64,000 nucleotides of DNA from Veronia pacifica (lineage in GTDB: Bacteria; Pseudomonadota; Gammaproteobacteria; Enterobacterales; Vibrionaceae). Positions within the stretch are counted from its first letter, which is position 1. Every line of letters starts with the position of its first letter. A program made the position numbers and the translations under genes. The stretch is taken from NCBI RefSeq assembly GCF_001707825.1, contig NZ_LYBM01000016.1:33211-97210 (forward strand), given 5' to 3'. A model generated the notes under the pieces. It ran no database searches, was not told the origin of the DNA, and saw only the letters and a list, made by a program, of their open reading frames with translations. Positions 35,550-46,466 of the stretch are shown piece by piece.

Positions 35550-36512
35550 ATGATAGGTGTTGTGATCATCCAGAAAGAAGCCTTACACAGATGGCTACAA
35601 ATATCACTGGCTTTTAGCCACCATTTACGCCTGCGTCTCAGCCATGACAGGCTGACCGTCAATGCTGGCTACATGGCCTATGTCACCCTATTATCTCTGG
35701 TGCCTCTTCTTACTGTTTTATTGTCTGCTTTGTCAGCGTTTCCTGTATATGACGGTGTGGCGCAGGCCGTTCAGAAATTTGTGATCACCAACTTTGTTCC
35801 TGCTTCAGGAGAAGTGCTTGAGACATATCTGAATCAGTTTGTCGCCAATGCTGGAAAAATGACCGCGATAGGCGTCTCGTTTTTATTTGTTGTTGCCCTG
35901 ACGTTGATCTCTTCGATTGATAAGAGTCTGAATTATATATGGCGGGTCAAACAAAAACGTCCGCTTGTGGTATCGTTTTCGATTTACTGGATGGTACTGA
36001 CTCTAGGGCCAATTTTGGTGGGTACCAGTATTGCTGTCAGCTCTTACATTACCTCAACGGTTGTGTTTAAAAACGGTGTTACCGACCAACTGGTACCGGG
36101 ATTATTACGCTTGTTACCTTTTATGCTGACGACACTGGCTTTCCTCGGTCTTTACACCTTGGTGCCAAACCGGCCGGTCCGGGTCATTCATGCTCTGGCT
36201 GGCGCCATTGTGGGCAGCTTGTTATTTGAGCTTGGCAAAAAAGTATTTGCTGTATATCTCGCTAACTTCCCCTCTTATCAGCTGATATACGGTGCGCTGG
36301 CAGTGATCCCTATTTTATTCTTTTGGGTTTATATCAGTTGGTGCATTGTGTTGCTTGGCGCAGAAATAACGGCAGCACTTGGCGAGAAATCTATGTGGCG
36401 TCCGCAGCATCGCCAGCAGAGTGAAAATAAGATGGACAGAGTTATCGACAGCATGGCAGAGATGGGTATAGGAGCAAAAACAAATGATTGCGCTGATTCA
36501 GCGGGTAAGTGA
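35550..36512 (+). CDS. yihY: YihY family inner membrane protein
   Basis: A membrane protein of about 320 residues with six or seven helices (YhjD/YihY/BrkB family). It was once misnamed RNase BN. Signature segments are [47 protein letters not shown], and [34 protein letters not shown]. The start is unsure: ATG 35550 is used here, GTG 35562 (AGG four bases before) and TTG 35517 are possible. The 3' end overlaps dtd by 29 bases. The role may be in envelope or lipid transport, but this is not established. Confidence 0.88.
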   Translation: MIGVVIIQKEALHRWLQISLAFSHHLRLRLSHDRLTVNAGYMAYVTLLSLVPLLTVLLSALSAFPVYDGVAQAVQKFVITNFVPASGEVLETYLNQFVANAGKMTAIGVSFLFVVALTLISSIDKSLNYIWRVKQKRPLVVSFSIYWMVLTLGPILVGTSIAVSSYITSTVVFKNGVTDQLVPGLLRLLPFMLTTLAFLGLYTLVPNRPVRVIHALAGAIVGSLLFELGKKVFAVYLANFPSYQLIYGALAVIPILFFWVYISWCIVLLGAEITAALGEKSMWRPQHRQQSENKMDRVIDSMAEMGIGAKTNDCADSAGK

Positions 36513-36918
36513 CGCACGGGTTGTTGTCGATGGTGAAACCGTTGGAGCCATTGGAAAAGGTTTGCTGGTCTTATTGGGCGTTGAAAAAGGCGATGATGAG
36601 AAAAAAGCCCACCGTCTTCACGAAAAAGTACTCGGCTATCGGGTATTTGAGGACGCGGAAGGAAAAATGAACCTTAATGTACAACAGGCTGGTGGTGAGG
36701 TGCTGGTTGTATCGCAGTTTACACTGGCGGCTGATACCAAGAAGGGCATGAGGCCCAGCTTTTCCGGCGCAGCGCCAGACGAAGCAAACCGTCTTTACGA
36801 AGTGTTTACGCACTACTGCCGGGAATCTGGTGTGCAGACCGAAACAGGACGTTTCGCTGCAGACATGAAAGTCAGCCTGACCAATGACGGTCCGGTGACG
36901 TTCTGGCTTCAGGTTTAA
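36484..36918 (+). CDS. dtd: D-aminoacyl-tRNA deacylase
   Basis: Removes D-amino acids and glycine from mischarged tRNAs. It has 144 residues with the two active-site motifs [17 protein letters not shown] and NDGPVTFWL (the Gly-cis-Pro). GGAG lies upstream of the ATG inside yihY, and the yihY-dtd overlap of 29 bases shows coupling. The order yihY-dtd-yiiD matches E. coli. Confidence 0.97.
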   Translation: MIALIQRVSDARVVVDGETVGAIGKGLLVLLGVEKGDDEKKAHRLHEKVLGYRVFEDAEGKMNLNVQQAGGEVLVVSQFTLAADTKKGMRPSFSGAAPDEANRLYEVFTHYCRESGVQTETGRFAADMKVSLTNDGPVTFWLQV

Positions 36919-36948
36919 TGGATTAATGACACCAGGAGAGTGACAATT

Positions 36949-37896
36949 ATGTTCCGACTGTTAACACCAACCAGTGATCAGCAGCTGACAGATTATTATC
37001 AGTTTCGTTGGAAGATGCTGCGTGAACCATGGCATCTGCCTCAGGGGTCGGAACGTGATGCCTATGATGTGAGTGCACATCACAGGATGATCGTAGATAG
37101 CAAAGGAGAGCCTGTTGCTGTTGGAAGACTTTATCTGACGCCTGAAAATGATGGTCAGATTCGATACATGGCGGTGACTCCGGATTATCGTAACCGAGGC
37201 CTCGGAGCACTGCTATTGATGGCGCTGGAGTCGCTGGCGCGTCAGGAAGGTGCATTGCGCCTTGTATGTAATGCGAGAGAAGACGCTGTGGGATTTTACA
37301 ATCAGCACGGCTTCAACAGCCAGGGAGAGCTCAGTGAAGAGCGAGGCCCTGTGCGTCACCAACAAATGCTTAAGGCACTCGATCCTCTCTCTGACGTCGT
37401 GAGGCGACCGGAGTGGTGTGCAGAGTTACAGCAGCGTTGGCAAAGTCAGATCCCAATCAGTGACAAAATGGGTATCCGTATCAGCCAGTATACGGGTTAT
37501 CGGTTTGAGTTGACCGCGCTACTCAATGCTAACCTGAACCCCCACCACAGCATGTTTGCCGGCAGTATTTTTAGTATGGCAACACTGACTGGCTGGGGTA
37601 TGGTGTGGTTGTTGATGAAAGAGCGCCGCCTAAATGCTGACATCGTATTGGCAGACAGTCACATTCGCTACAAAGCCCCAATCACAGAGAAACCACGTGC
37701 TGTAGTCTCTCTGGACAGTTTAAGTGGCGATCTTGACCGTCTGGCAACAGGTAGAAAGGCTAGAGTTAAGCTTGAAGTCGCCATATTCAGTGACGAGACT
37801 GCCGTCGGCACCTTTACCGGCACATTCGTCTTGGTACCGAAATCGGCAGAAAACCACGATGATCCATCAAAAAATGAGGAAGAGTTAGTTTCCTGA
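36949..37896 (+). CDS. yiiD: YiiD/FabY-type bifunctional GNAT and thioesterase-domain protein
   Basis: A 315-residue two-domain protein. Residues about 1-145 are a GNAT acyltransferase (MAVTPDYRNRGLGALLLMAL is the acetyl-CoA loop). Residues about 170-300 are a hotdog-fold YiiD_C domain (NLNPHHSMFAGSIFSMATLTGWG). Homologues in Pseudomonas (FabY) start fatty acid synthesis by making acetoacetyl-ACP. The start ATG 36949 lies 9 bases after GGAGA; GTG 36940 is too close. It follows dtd by 30 bases, and its end overlaps the AsmA-like gene tail-to-tail by 12 bases. Confidence 0.87.
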   Translation: MFRLLTPTSDQQLTDYYQFRWKMLREPWHLPQGSERDAYDVSAHHRMIVDSKGEPVAVGRLYLTPENDGQIRYMAVTPDYRNRGLGALLLMALESLARQEGALRLVCNAREDAVGFYNQHGFNSQGELSEERGPVRHQQMLKALDPLSDVVRRPEWCAELQQRWQSQIPISDKMGIRISQYTGYRFELTALLNANLNPHHSMFAGSIFSMATLTGWGMVWLLMKERRLNADIVLADSHIRYKAPITEKPRAVVSLDSLSGDLDRLATGRKARVKLEVAIFSDETAVGTFTGTFVLVPKSAENHDDPSKNEEELVS

Positions 37897-39801
37897 TTGA
37901 ACTCTTTTGGGGGCTGGTGTTACGCGAATGCCCCCTTTTTGACTCACCAAGTCCCAGTTAGCCCGCATCCTGTACGTATCATCTGCCGTCGAAGAGACTG
38001 TGACGGATTGCATTTTTATCCTTCCCCTGTCTGCGACAAGCTTTATTGGGCTGACTGCTACGGTTTTAGCTTCAGATCCCGAATGATTTTGGGGAGTCGC
38101 GGTAAACAATGATTCAAGGCTGTTCTCCAGCGAGCTGTCATTGTCGACAGTCAACACACTGTTGTGCAACTCAGCGTTCAGCGAGCCATCCAGACTGAAA
38201 CTAAAGCTCTTCCAGTCTGTCGCCAGGCCTGACAGCGAAAGTGATACATCATGTTCACCACTCAGCGGTAGGTTAAGCCCAGCCCAGCGTTGATAGATCC
38301 CCGTCGGGATGCCCAGCCCTTGTGCCTCGAACTGCCATTGCTGACTCGGGCTTTTCAAATCAATACTGCCTTTTGCATTACCCTGACCTTTACGAAACGA
38401 CAGGGTTGCTTGCTGTAATTGCCAGAGACCGTCTGTTGCTGTCATTTTGATGAAAGGGGTCATTAACGCGACTCGATTGATGTTGGCGAGCGCGGCATCG
38501 GCTGTCAGGTCACCTTGCCACATCTGAGACTGTCCTTGATGTTTGAGCGTCAGCTCAGAGCCTCTGACGTTGACTGCTTCGATAAATATCGGAAAGCTGT
38601 CGTCATAAACCGCCAGACCGAGATGTTTAAGGGTGAGCTGGCCGATATTCACAGAATCAAGTGAGCCCCACCACTGATATATTTTTTCTGCTTCCTCAGG
38701 CTCAAATGTCAGGCTGACGCCACTTAGCAGCGCATCGTCGAGTTCAAGTTTACTTTTCGTTGCCCTCCCTGCAAGGCGAATGAACCCCTCCTGAAATCTC
38801 GCTGACAAACCTGAGATGTCTATACCATCAGGACGGACAGCGAGCTCTGCAATTGCGTCTGCCAGCACGTAATCACCTGAGCGCAGCAACGTCGCGTTGA
38901 AAGAGATTTGTGTCCCCTTACCTGTTTGCCAGAAGACGGTATCGTTCTCAAACCCAATGTCGTAAGCCGATAGGTTCAGGTGTTCAACTCCCCACTCTGA
39001 AAAATCAGCACTCAGATCCAATATGTCTAATCGCTCGAGCTGAACCTTATGAGCACGGGCAAATGAACGGGTATTGTTGAGAAGTGCCTGCGTATTTTTG
39101 GCTGATTGTAATCTACCGTTACTGATGGTCAGTTGATTGATGGTCAGGTTCTCGTCCGGGGACCAGACGGCACGCCCGGAGACAGATGCAGTTTCTAGAT
39201 CAAAAGACAGGCCTTTGATAATCCATTTTTTATTCTGATAAAAGCTATTTACCAGTAATTTCGACACCGTCTGTTGATGCCATATTGCACTGGGTGCCTC
39301 TAGCTGAAAATCACCATGAATATTCGGGTGACCATTTGCGTCAACGCTCCATCTGGTCGTTTGTATCTTTGCATTTGACAGTTGAAGTGTCGGGCTAGAA
39401 TAGACAAGGTTCTCGATAGCAAGCGTATCAATTTCCAGTCCCGGCGGGAGGTCAAGTGAGAGCGGCTTATCAACCACTGTTCCGTTGATGGTGAGGTTGT
39501 TAAGTTTTAGAGGTCCTGTCAGCAAAGACTTCGGAGCCAGTGTTGCCGAAAGAAAGTCAGCTTTTGCTATTGGCTGAGATTTATTTCTCAGCTCAAGCTG
39601 CGACAGTGTCAAAGTCCATGGTCTGTCGAGCGAGTAGGTCATTTCTCTGGCTTCCAGCCTAAAAGGTGTCATCCAAGTCAGGTAAAGTTGCACCATAGGC
39701 AAGCCTGCCTGAGTATGCAGGATTGCCAGCACAGAGCCAGATATCAACAAAGCCGTGATCACCAATATGGCAATCAGTTTTAATACAAAGCGAATGGCCA
39801 C
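37885..39801 (-). CDS. AsmA family protein
   Basis: A 638-residue protein with one N-terminal membrane helix (VLKLIAILVITALLISGSVLAIL, about 6-28) followed by a large periplasmic region rich in beta strands (LNNLTINGTVV..., LTLKHLGLAVYD...). This is the layout of AsmA-like proteins, which are thought to bridge the periplasm for lipid transport or outer-membrane homeostasis. It starts with GTG, with GGGGAAGA four bases upstream. It stands alone between convergent yiiD and pckA. The exact subfamily is not clear. Confidence 0.82.
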   Translation of the reverse strand: MAIRFVLKLIAILVITALLISGSVLAILHTQAGLPMVQLYLTWMTPFRLEAREMTYSLDRPWTLTLSQLELRNKSQPIAKADFLSATLAPKSLLTGPLKLNNLTINGTVVDKPLSLDLPPGLEIDTLAIENLVYSSPTLQLSNAKIQTTRWSVDANGHPNIHGDFQLEAPSAIWHQQTVSKLLVNSFYQNKKWIIKGLSFDLETASVSGRAVWSPDENLTINQLTISNGRLQSAKNTQALLNNTRSFARAHKVQLERLDILDLSADFSEWGVEHLNLSAYDIGFENDTVFWQTGKGTQISFNATLLRSGDYVLADAIAELAVRPDGIDISGLSARFQEGFIRLAGRATKSKLELDDALLSGVSLTFEPEEAEKIYQWWGSLDSVNIGQLTLKHLGLAVYDDSFPIFIEAVNVRGSELTLKHQGQSQMWQGDLTADAALANINRVALMTPFIKMTATDGLWQLQQATLSFRKGQGNAKGSIDLKSPSQQWQFEAQGLGIPTGIYQRWAGLNLPLSGEHDVSLSLSGLATDWKSFSFSLDGSLNAELHNSVLTVDNDSSLENSLESLFTATPQNHSGSEAKTVAVSPIKLVADRGRIKMQSVTVSSTADDTYRMRANWDLVSQKGGIRVTPAPKRVQSGN

Positions 39802-39910
39802 TGAGTCTTCCCCACAAAGAATCGTTTCTTTTCATCCATGAATGAGTTCAGGTTGGCGTAAAAAAGGTTCCTATTCAACCTTCATCGAGAGGTGGCGTGA
39901 AGAGGTTAAT

Positions 39911-39945
39911 AAAATAAAAGCCCCGATACAGCGGGGCTTTCAAGG
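39911..39945 (-). terminator. Terminator of pckA
   Basis: On the minus strand: AAAGCCCCG, loop, CGGGGCTTTTATTTTA, about 20 bases after the pckA stop. Confidence 0.9.
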
Positions 39946-39960
39946 AAGTTAGCTACTATG

Positions 39961-41589
39961 TCAGAGCTGAGGACCTGCTTTGACCAGTGCTTCACCTTCT
40001 GCAGTGTCTGTGTATTTCGCGAAGTTTTTAACAAAGCGCTCAGCAAGATCTGTCGCTTTCTCTTCCCACTCTGTGCTGTTTTCGTATGTGTCGCGCGGGT
40101 CGAGGATCGCTGGATTCACACCCGGCAGTGATGTTGGCACGCTGAGGTTAAAAATAGGCACATTTTTCGTCTCAGCTTTGTCAATCGAACCGTCTAGAAT
40201 GGCGTCTATAATACCGCGTGTGTCCTTAATCGAAATCCGCTTGCCTGAGCCGTTCCAACCCGTGTTAACCAAGTAGGCTTCCGCATTTGACGCTTCCATA
40301 CGTTTGACCAGTACTTCCGCATATTGAGTTGGGTGCAAGGTCAGGAAAGCGTTGCCAAAGCAGGCTGAGAATGTTGGCGTCGGTTCTGTAATGCCACGTT
40401 CAGTGCCTGCCAGTTTAGCGGTAAATCCTGAGAGGAAGTGGTACTTGGTTTGTTCTGGTGTCAGTTTCGATACCGGAGGGAGAACACCGAAAGCGTCGGC
40501 TGAGAGGAAGATAACTTTGTTGGCGTGACCGCCTTTTGAAACGGGTTTGACGATATTGTCTATGTGGTACAGGGGGTAGGAGACTCGGGTATTTTCCGTT
40601 TTGGAGCCATCATCAAAGTCAACCGTTCCGTCATCCCTCACTGTCACATTCTCTAGCAGAGCGTCACGGCGAATTGCATTGTAGATATCGGGCTCTGCTT
40701 CCTTCGACAGGTTGATGGTTTTTGCGTAGCACCCCCCTTCGAAGTTAAACACGCCATCATCGTCCCAGCCGTGTTCGTCGTCTCCGATAAGTTCACGTTT
40801 GGGATCAGTGGACAACGTAGTTTTGCCTGTGCCCGATAAGCCGAAGAAAACAGCAACATCACCTTTTTCGCCCATGTTTGCTGAGCAGTGCATTGAGGCG
40901 ATTCCCTGCAGTGGAAGGAAGTAGTTCATCATCGCGAACATACCTTTCTTCATTTCACCGCCGTACCAAGTTCCACCGATGAGCTGCATACGCTCAGTGA
41001 GGTTGAACACGGTGAAGTTCTCAGAGTTTAGGCCTTGCTGCTGCCAGTTTTTGTTCACGCATTTTGCGCCGTTTATCACAACAAAATCTGGCTCGAAGGT
41101 TTCCAGTTCCTGTTCGGTCGGGCGGATGAACATGTTTTTCACGAAGTGAGCCTGCCACGCTACCTCGGTGATGACTCTGATGTTTAACCGAGTATCCGGG
41201 TTGGCGCCGCAGTAGCCGTCAACAACGAAGACTCGCTTACCAGTCAGTTGTTCACAGACCTGCGATTTGAGGTCATCCCAGATATCCTGAGAAATGGGTT
41301 TGTTGTCGTTAATGCCTTGATCTGACCACCACAGGGTGTCTTTGGTGGTGTCATCTTTAACAATGTATTTGTCTTTCGGAGAGCGTCCAGTAAAGATACC
41401 TGTGTCGACGGAGACCGCGCCGAGCTCAGTCACCACACCTTTCTCGTAGCCACTCAGGCCCGCTTTGGTTTCTTCAATAAAGAGTTGCTCGTAAGAGGGG
41501 TTACGAATAATCTCTTCAACTTCATAAAGACCGTGGCGTGACAGATCTATCTGTTCTGCAACCTTTTGTTCGACGTTCGAAACGGTCAT
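39961..41589 (-). CDS. pckA: Phosphoenolpyruvate carboxykinase (ATP)
   Basis: Gluconeogenic enzyme: oxaloacetate plus ATP to phosphoenolpyruvate plus CO2 and ADP. It is 542 residues, close to E. coli PckA (540). The kinase-1a loop [11 protein letters not shown], the metal-binding [24 protein letters not shown], and [14 protein letters not shown] are present, as is RSPKDKYIV at the substrate site. GGAG lies 6-9 bases before the ATG. It stands alone with its own terminator; hslO follows upstream on the same strand, as in E. coli. Confidence 0.97.
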   Translation of the reverse strand: MTVSNVEQKVAEQIDLSRHGLYEVEEIIRNPSYEQLFIEETKAGLSGYEKGVVTELGAVSVDTGIFTGRSPKDKYIVKDDTTKDTLWWSDQGINDNKPISQDIWDDLKSQVCEQLTGKRVFVVDGYCGANPDTRLNIRVITEVAWQAHFVKNMFIRPTEQELETFEPDFVVINGAKCVNKNWQQQGLNSENFTVFNLTERMQLIGGTWYGGEMKKGMFAMMNYFLPLQGIASMHCSANMGEKGDVAVFFGLSGTGKTTLSTDPKRELIGDDEHGWDDDGVFNFEGGCYAKTINLSKEAEPDIYNAIRRDALLENVTVRDDGTVDFDDGSKTENTRVSYPLYHIDNIVKPVSKGGHANKVIFLSADAFGVLPPVSKLTPEQTKYHFLSGFTAKLAGTERGITEPTPTFSACFGNAFLTLHPTQYAEVLVKRMEASNAEAYLVNTGWNGSGKRISIKDTRGIIDAILDGSIDKAETKNVPIFNLSVPTSLPGVNPAILDPRDTYENSTEWEEKATDLAERFVKNFAKYTDTAEGEALVKAGPQL

Positions 41590-41820
41590 AGGTGCTCCTT
41601 GGGTAAGATGTTATATTTTATCGTCCTTGCTAAAACTTTAGGCCAATTTGTGGTGTAGGGTACGCATGGCCCAAAAGAGCAAATTAAGTTTACAAGCTGC
41701 AAATCGAGACAACTATCCCTCCCAGCGCCCGCGCACATATCTTACCGTCTTGTAACAGGATTTCGCTACCCATAAACAATTATTAATTAATCAAAATTAA
41801 CTGATGGTAAATATAAGAAA
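41590..41820 (-). other. pckA upstream region
   Basis: Between pckA and the hslO terminator. It is AT-rich near 41770-41820 and contains no reading frame with a ribosome-binding site. No clear operator was recognised; pckA is often CRP-controlled in this group, but I found no convincing TGTGA-N6-TCACA site. Confidence 0.4.
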
Positions 41821-41847
41821 TCACTCAGTTTTTTGTGCGATGAGGCA

Positions 41848-41878
41848 CAAAAAAAGCCACCTTTTTAGGCGGCTTTTC
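41848..41878 (-). terminator. Terminator of hslO
   Basis: On the minus strand AAAAGCCGCC, loop TAAAAA, GGTGGCTTTTTTT. A further T/A-rich inverted repeat (TTTTTTGTGC with GCACAAAAAA, 41830-41855) lies immediately beyond. Confidence 0.9.
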
Positions 41879-41914
41879 GTAATTTTGAGTCGAGTTAATT
41901 CTTTTTGCAAAAAA

Positions 41915-42790
41915 TCAGTGAACGCTATCAGGTGCAGCTGATGCATCATTAAAAATTGCAGCGATATCAACACTATCAAAACTATAGTCTGAACCGCAGT
42001 AGTCACAGTGAAGACTCAATGAACCCATTTCAGCGACCATTTTCTCTACTTCTGTACGCTCAATGGCGGCAATAGCAGATGCACTGCGTTCACGAGAACA
42101 GGAGCATTTAAAAGTTACAGCCTGAGGCTCATAAAGTTTTACTTTTTCCTGATGATATAGTCGATAAAGCACTTCTTGAGCGTCAAGAGTGAATAACTCT
42201 TCGTTTTTCACAGTTTCGGTTAACTGCGCCAAGTGTTCGAAATCGTCTTCTGTCCCTTTTCCATCCGGAAGAATTTGCAGCAGCATACCAGCAGCTTTGA
42301 CGTTGCCGTTTTCAATACCGCTTTTCAACCATAACCGGGTCTGCAACTGCTCAGAGCGCATAAAGTAGTCTTCTAGGCATTCCTGAAGGGTTTCACCCTC
42401 AAGGCCGACGATACCCTGATAACGTTCACCGTTAACGGGCTCTATAGTAATGATGATTTGACCTTTACCCACCATCTCACGCAACGTTTCAGGCATATCA
42501 ACGCCTTCTTTCCAGCGGGCAGTGCCACGAAGCACCTGTTCATGGTTTCCGTTGATCACGGCGAGTGACAGGGGGCCATCGCCTTGTATCTGAACGCTGA
42601 TGTTACCTTCAAATTTTAGGGTGGCAGTGAGAAGGCTGGTGGCAGCCAGCATCTGACCCAGAAGCTCTCTTACTGGCTCTGGGTAGGTTTTCGTTTCTAC
42701 CATTTTCTGAAAGGTATCAGAAAGCTGAACCAGCTCCCCGCGAACCGACACGCCATCAAACACATAGCGGTGCAAACTGTCTTGGCTCAT
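41915..42790 (-). CDS. hslO: Redox-regulated chaperone Hsp33
   Basis: A holdase activated by oxidation, 291 residues. The C-terminal zinc switch has the four cysteines in CSCSRE and CDYCGSDY; the N-terminal folded domain begins SLHRYVFDGVSVRGELVQLSDTF. The longer frame to 42979 runs into hslR; ATG 42790 has GGAGA about 10 bases upstream and matches family starts. It follows hslR by 19 bases, the conserved hslRO operon. Confidence 0.96.
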   Translation of the reverse strand: MSQDSLHRYVFDGVSVRGELVQLSDTFQKMVETKTYPEPVRELLGQMLAATSLLTATLKFEGNISVQIQGDGPLSLAVINGNHEQVLRGTARWKEGVDMPETLREMVGKGQIIITIEPVNGERYQGIVGLEGETLQECLEDYFMRSEQLQTRLWLKSGIENGNVKAAGMLLQILPDGKGTEDDFEHLAQLTETVKNEELFTLDAQEVLYRLYHQEKVKLYEPQAVTFKCSCSRERSASAIAAIERTEVEKMVAEMGSLSLHCDYCGSDYSFDSVDIAAIFNDASAAPDSVH

Positions 42791-42809
42791 AGAAAAATGC
42801 TCTCCAGCG

Positions 42810-43220
42810 TTAATCGTTTGTCTGTCTGAATTTAATGATGTCCCGGCGTTGTTTTTTGTCTGGACGCCTGTCAGGACTGGGGTTGTGGGCGTGAAGCTTG
42901 CGAGCAAGACTTTGCTGTTCTCTTTTTTGCAAGCTGTCATCTGTTTCCTGATACAAAAGTTGCGCCTCAGGAGCGCCACGCCGCTGACCGCTCACGTTAA
43001 GTATTACGACCGTTTTTTCGTCGTGTCCCTGCCGAAGACGAACCTCTGCCCCCACTTCGACAAACTTACTGGCTTTAGTTCGCTGACCATTGTAGTGAAC
43101 CTTACCACCGTCAATCATGGTTTTTGCCAGTGAGCGCGTTTTGTAAAAACGTGCTGCCCACAGCCATTTATCCAGTCTGACTTGCTTATCGTTTGCATTG
43201 GCTTTTTGATCCGGCTTCAA
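42810..43220 (-). CDS. hslR: Ribosome-associated heat shock protein Hsp15
   Basis: A 136-residue S4-domain RNA-binding protein that rescues stalled 50S subunits carrying nascent chains. The S4 motif is VRLDKWLWAARFYKTRSLAKTMIDGGKVHYNGQ. The C-terminal tail is very basic (PDRRPDKKQRRD). The start is TTG at 43220 after GGTGGGA; there is no ATG upstream in frame. It is the first gene of hslR-hslO and is divergent from the type II secretion operon. Confidence 0.94.
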   Translation of the reverse strand: MKPDQKANANDKQVRLDKWLWAARFYKTRSLAKTMIDGGKVHYNGQRTKASKFVEVGAEVRLRQGHDEKTVVILNVSGQRRGAPEAQLLYQETDDSLQKREQQSLARKLHAHNPSPDRRPDKKQRRDIIKFRQTND

Positions 43221-43508
43221 TATTTCCCACCATTTTTCATCTAAGGAGTAAACTTAACATAAGAAAGTAGTTTGATCAGCATCACACTGTTAAACGCAAT
43301 ATGTGGGCTGAGCGTTTACCTTTCAAGGCCAGATTGCAGTATGACAGGCAAAAAAACGCAGTAAAGTGTAAGAATGCAGAAAAAAAATGTTAGATTGCAC
43401 AAGATAGAATTTGCCGTATCTGTGCAGGTAGCATTAGACAATTCGCGGCACGTGTAATCAGTTAATAAACAACGTATTGCAATTATTAGACGGGTTGGAT
43501 GCACATAG
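43221..43508 (+). promoter_or_regulatory. Control region of the gsp (eps) operon and hslR
   Basis: A 288-base divergent region, AT-rich from 43370 to 43500, with no supported gene. The gspC start at 43509 lies within it at the right end. Exact promoters were not resolved. Confidence 0.45.
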
Positions 43509-44438
43509 ATGTTGGCGGTAAATACAAATGTAAATAACCTCTTTTCTGGCGTAAGTAGTAAGGTTAATGACAAATTCATCAAACGCTTAGCGTCGTTTGT
43601 CACTGTAATTTTGATGGTCGTCTTTGCGTGGATACTCGGCCGGCTTGTCTGGCAAGCGTGGCAGCCAGAGCAGACGACATTTGTTGCACCTGTTGCAGCG
43701 CAGGTAGCCGCTAAGTCAACGGGTAAAGAGGCGTCTTATCAGCTTTCTTCTCTCGTAAACCAAAACTTTTTTGGTCGGTACACGGGCAACACCAAGTCCA
43801 AGCCTGTTGTGGCACCTATCAAAGATGCGCCTAAAACACGCCTGAATCTGACGCTTGTCGGCGTGGTGGCGACAAGTGACGAGTCACAGGGGCTGGCCGT
43901 TATTGCGAATCGTGGTCAGCAAAGTACTTATGGCATTGGAGAAGTCATTCAGGGAACACGAGCCAGTCTTGCCCGTGTGTTACCCGACAGGGTATTTATC
44001 CGAAATAATGGTCGTGATGAGGTACTCATTTTGGCGGGTGTTGATGAAAATTCCGCTGGAAAAAATGCGAGTACAACCTCCAGGCCAGTAAAGTCGTCTA
44101 GTAAAAGACCCTCTCCAAATGCGAATAATACCGTCGATGTATCGAGTATAAAAAAAGAGATCCTCAGCAACCCTCAGGCGTTACTGAAATACATCACCTT
44201 GTCTCAGGCAACGGACAGTTCAGGATTATTGGGATACCGGGTTGGTCCGGGCAGCGATAAACGTTTTTTTGATGCGTCAGGACTACAAAATGGTGATATC
44301 GCCGTCGAGCTCAATGGTGCCGACCTGCGAAATCCCTCAGAGTTGGGTCAGATCTGGCAAAACCTTGCTGATGCCGCTGAAGTCAGTCTGACAGTTATGC
44401 GGAATGGTCAACAGCACGTCGTATACATCAGTTTATAA
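43509..44438 (+). CDS. gspC: Type II secretion system inner-membrane protein GspC
   Basis: Links the inner-membrane platform to the outer-membrane secretin. 309 residues: cytoplasmic N-terminus, one membrane helix (SFVTVILMVVFAWILGRLVW, about 28-48), homology region (RLNLTLVGVVATSDESQGLAVI, which binds GspD), and a C-terminal PDZ domain (LGYRVGPGSDKRFFDASGLQNGDIAVELNG). It is the first gene of gspC-N; gspD starts 23 bases later. The ribosome-binding site is weak. Confidence 0.93.
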   Translation: MLAVNTNVNNLFSGVSSKVNDKFIKRLASFVTVILMVVFAWILGRLVWQAWQPEQTTFVAPVAAQVAAKSTGKEASYQLSSLVNQNFFGRYTGNTKSKPVVAPIKDAPKTRLNLTLVGVVATSDESQGLAVIANRGQQSTYGIGEVIQGTRASLARVLPDRVFIRNNGRDEVLILAGVDENSAGKNASTTSRPVKSSSKRPSPNANNTVDVSSIKKEILSNPQALLKYITLSQATDSSGLLGYRVGPGSDKRFFDASGLQNGDIAVELNGADLRNPSELGQIWQNLADAAEVSLTVMRNGQQHVVYISL

Positions 44439-44461
44439 AACGCTAAGAAGTGGAGAAAGAA

Positions 44462-46459
44462 GTGAAATACTGGAAGAAACCAAATGCCTGGATTCTGGCT
44501 GGTGCCTTAGCGTTCCAGAGCACATTCGCTATGGGCGGAGAATTTAGTGCTAGCTTCAAGGGTACGGACATTCAGGAATTCATTGAAATAGTCGGTCGTA
44601 ACCTTGAGCGGACCATCATTGTTGATCCCGCAGTCCGCGGCAAGGTCAATGTCCGCAGTTATGACGTATTAAATGATGAGCAATATTATCAGTTTTTCCT
44701 GAATGTGCTTGCCGTGTACGGTTTCGCTGTCGTCGAAATGGAAAATGGGGTGATGAAAGTCATCCGCGATAAAGATGCTAAGCAGGCTGCTGTACCCGTG
44801 GTCGGCGATGGCTCAATTAAAGGCGATGCGGTAGTGACCCGAGTCGTTTCTGTTAAGAATGTATCAGTACGTGAGCTATCCCCGTTGCTGCGTCAGCTCA
44901 TCGATAATGCTGGTGCAGGTAACGTGGTGCATTATGAACCTGCTAACGTCATCATGCTTACTGGGTCGGCGGCGGTTGTTAACCGGTTGGCTGAGATCAT
45001 CGAGCGGGTTGACCGTGCGGGTGACAAAGAAGTTGAAGTTGTACCTTTGAAACATGCGTCAGCGTCAGAAATGGTACGGATTGTGGAGAGCCTCAAGAAA
45101 AAAGGCAACGAGAAAAGTTCATCTCCTTTGTTACAACCACAATTTGTTGCTGATGAACGAACTAACTCAGTGCTTATTTCGGGCGAACCTCAAGTCAGAG
45201 CAAGGATTCGCAAGCTGATTTCACAACTTGATCGAGAAATGGCCACTATCGGTAACAACCGGGTGGTTTATCTGCGTTATGCAAAGGCAGAAGATGTTGT
45301 TGAGGTGTTGCAGGGCGTATCAGAGAATCTGGTTGCTGAAAAACAAGGTGGCGCTAAATCTGCCGCGACTAAATCTGACGTGAAAATTTCAGCCCACAAA
45401 GGAACCAACTCGCTGGTGATCACTGCTCCGCCTGACATCCTCCGAGCACTTGAAAATGTTATTTCACAGCTCGATATCCGTCGTGCACAGGTTCAAATTG
45501 AAGCGCTGATCGTTGAAATATCGGACAATACTGGTGCCAATTTAGGCGTGCAGTGGGGCTCGTTGGATGGTGGTGGTATCCAGTTTGGTAGTTCGGGGGC
45601 GTCGGTGAGCAACTTCATAGCTGCTAAAGAGGCTGCCAAGAGTAGAACAAAAATCCAAACTGACAAAGACGGTAACATCACAAAGCTCACTGAAGATGGT
45701 GACCGAACGGCATTGGCCAAGGTGCTTGGCGGGATTAATGGATTGGTAACTGCAGCCGTGCTTGGTGACTGGACTGCGCTTGTGACGGCCGTTGCTGCTG
45801 ACAATGAATCCAATATTCTGTCCTCACCTAACCTGACCGTACTCGACAATGAGGAAGCATCGTTTATCGTGGGTGAAGAAGTTCCGGTGATAACTGGCTC
45901 ACAAACGGGCTCAAACAACGATAATCCATTCCAAACCGTTGAGCGTAAAGATGTTGGTATCAAGCTGAAAGTCACACCTCAGATAAACGAAGGTGATTCA
46001 ATTCAGCTCAAAATCGAGCAAGAGATATCCAACGTCATCGGAGCCAGTGGTGCTGTTGATATTCGCTTCGGCAAGCGTCAACTTACCACATCGGTGCAGG
46101 CTAATGATGGTCAGATGTTGGTACTGAGTGGCTTGGTTGATGAGCGAACGGCTGAAAGTGAGCAGAAAGTGCCTTTACTGGGCGATATCCCTCTGTTAGG
46201 CAACCTGTTCAAGTCTACCAAATCAACCCGTGAAAAGCGCAATCTGATGCTGTTTATCAAGCCAACCATTATTCGTGATGGTCTTACTGCTGACGGAATC
46301 ACTCAACGAAAATATAACTACATCCGTGCTGAGCAGATCCTGCGTGCGCAGGAAGATGTGAGTCTGATGCCTGGCGTAAAAACTCCCGTATTGTCATCTT
46401 ATGGTAGTAACAAAACATTGCCTGCCGAGATCAGAGCGATTCTGAATGAATTGAGGTAG
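44462..46459 (+). CDS. gspD: Type II secretion system secretin GspD
   Basis: Forms the outer-membrane channel. 665 residues with a signal peptide ([21 protein letters not shown]), periplasmic N0 to N3 domains ([41 protein letters not shown], and so on), and a C-terminal secretin domain ([49 protein letters not shown]). GTG 44462 is taken because GGAGA lies five bases upstream; GTG 44450 is also in frame. It lies 7 bases before gspE. Confidence 0.95.
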   Translation: MKYWKKPNAWILAGALAFQSTFAMGGEFSASFKGTDIQEFIEIVGRNLERTIIVDPAVRGKVNVRSYDVLNDEQYYQFFLNVLAVYGFAVVEMENGVMKVIRDKDAKQAAVPVVGDGSIKGDAVVTRVVSVKNVSVRELSPLLRQLIDNAGAGNVVHYEPANVIMLTGSAAVVNRLAEIIERVDRAGDKEVEVVPLKHASASEMVRIVESLKKKGNEKSSSPLLQPQFVADERTNSVLISGEPQVRARIRKLISQLDREMATIGNNRVVYLRYAKAEDVVEVLQGVSENLVAEKQGGAKSAATKSDVKISAHKGTNSLVITAPPDILRALENVISQLDIRRAQVQIEALIVEISDNTGANLGVQWGSLDGGGIQFGSSGASVSNFIAAKEAAKSRTKIQTDKDGNITKLTEDGDRTALAKVLGGINGLVTAAVLGDWTALVTAVAADNESNILSSPNLTVLDNEEASFIVGEEVPVITGSQTGSNNDNPFQTVERKDVGIKLKVTPQINEGDSIQLKIEQEISNVIGASGAVDIRFGKRQLTTSVQANDGQMLVLSGLVDERTAESEQKVPLLGDIPLLGNLFKSTKSTREKRNLMLFIKPTIIRDGLTADGITQRKYNYIRAEQILRAQEDVSLMPGVKTPVLSSYGSNKTLPAEIRAILNELR

Positions 46460-46466
46460 AGAGGAT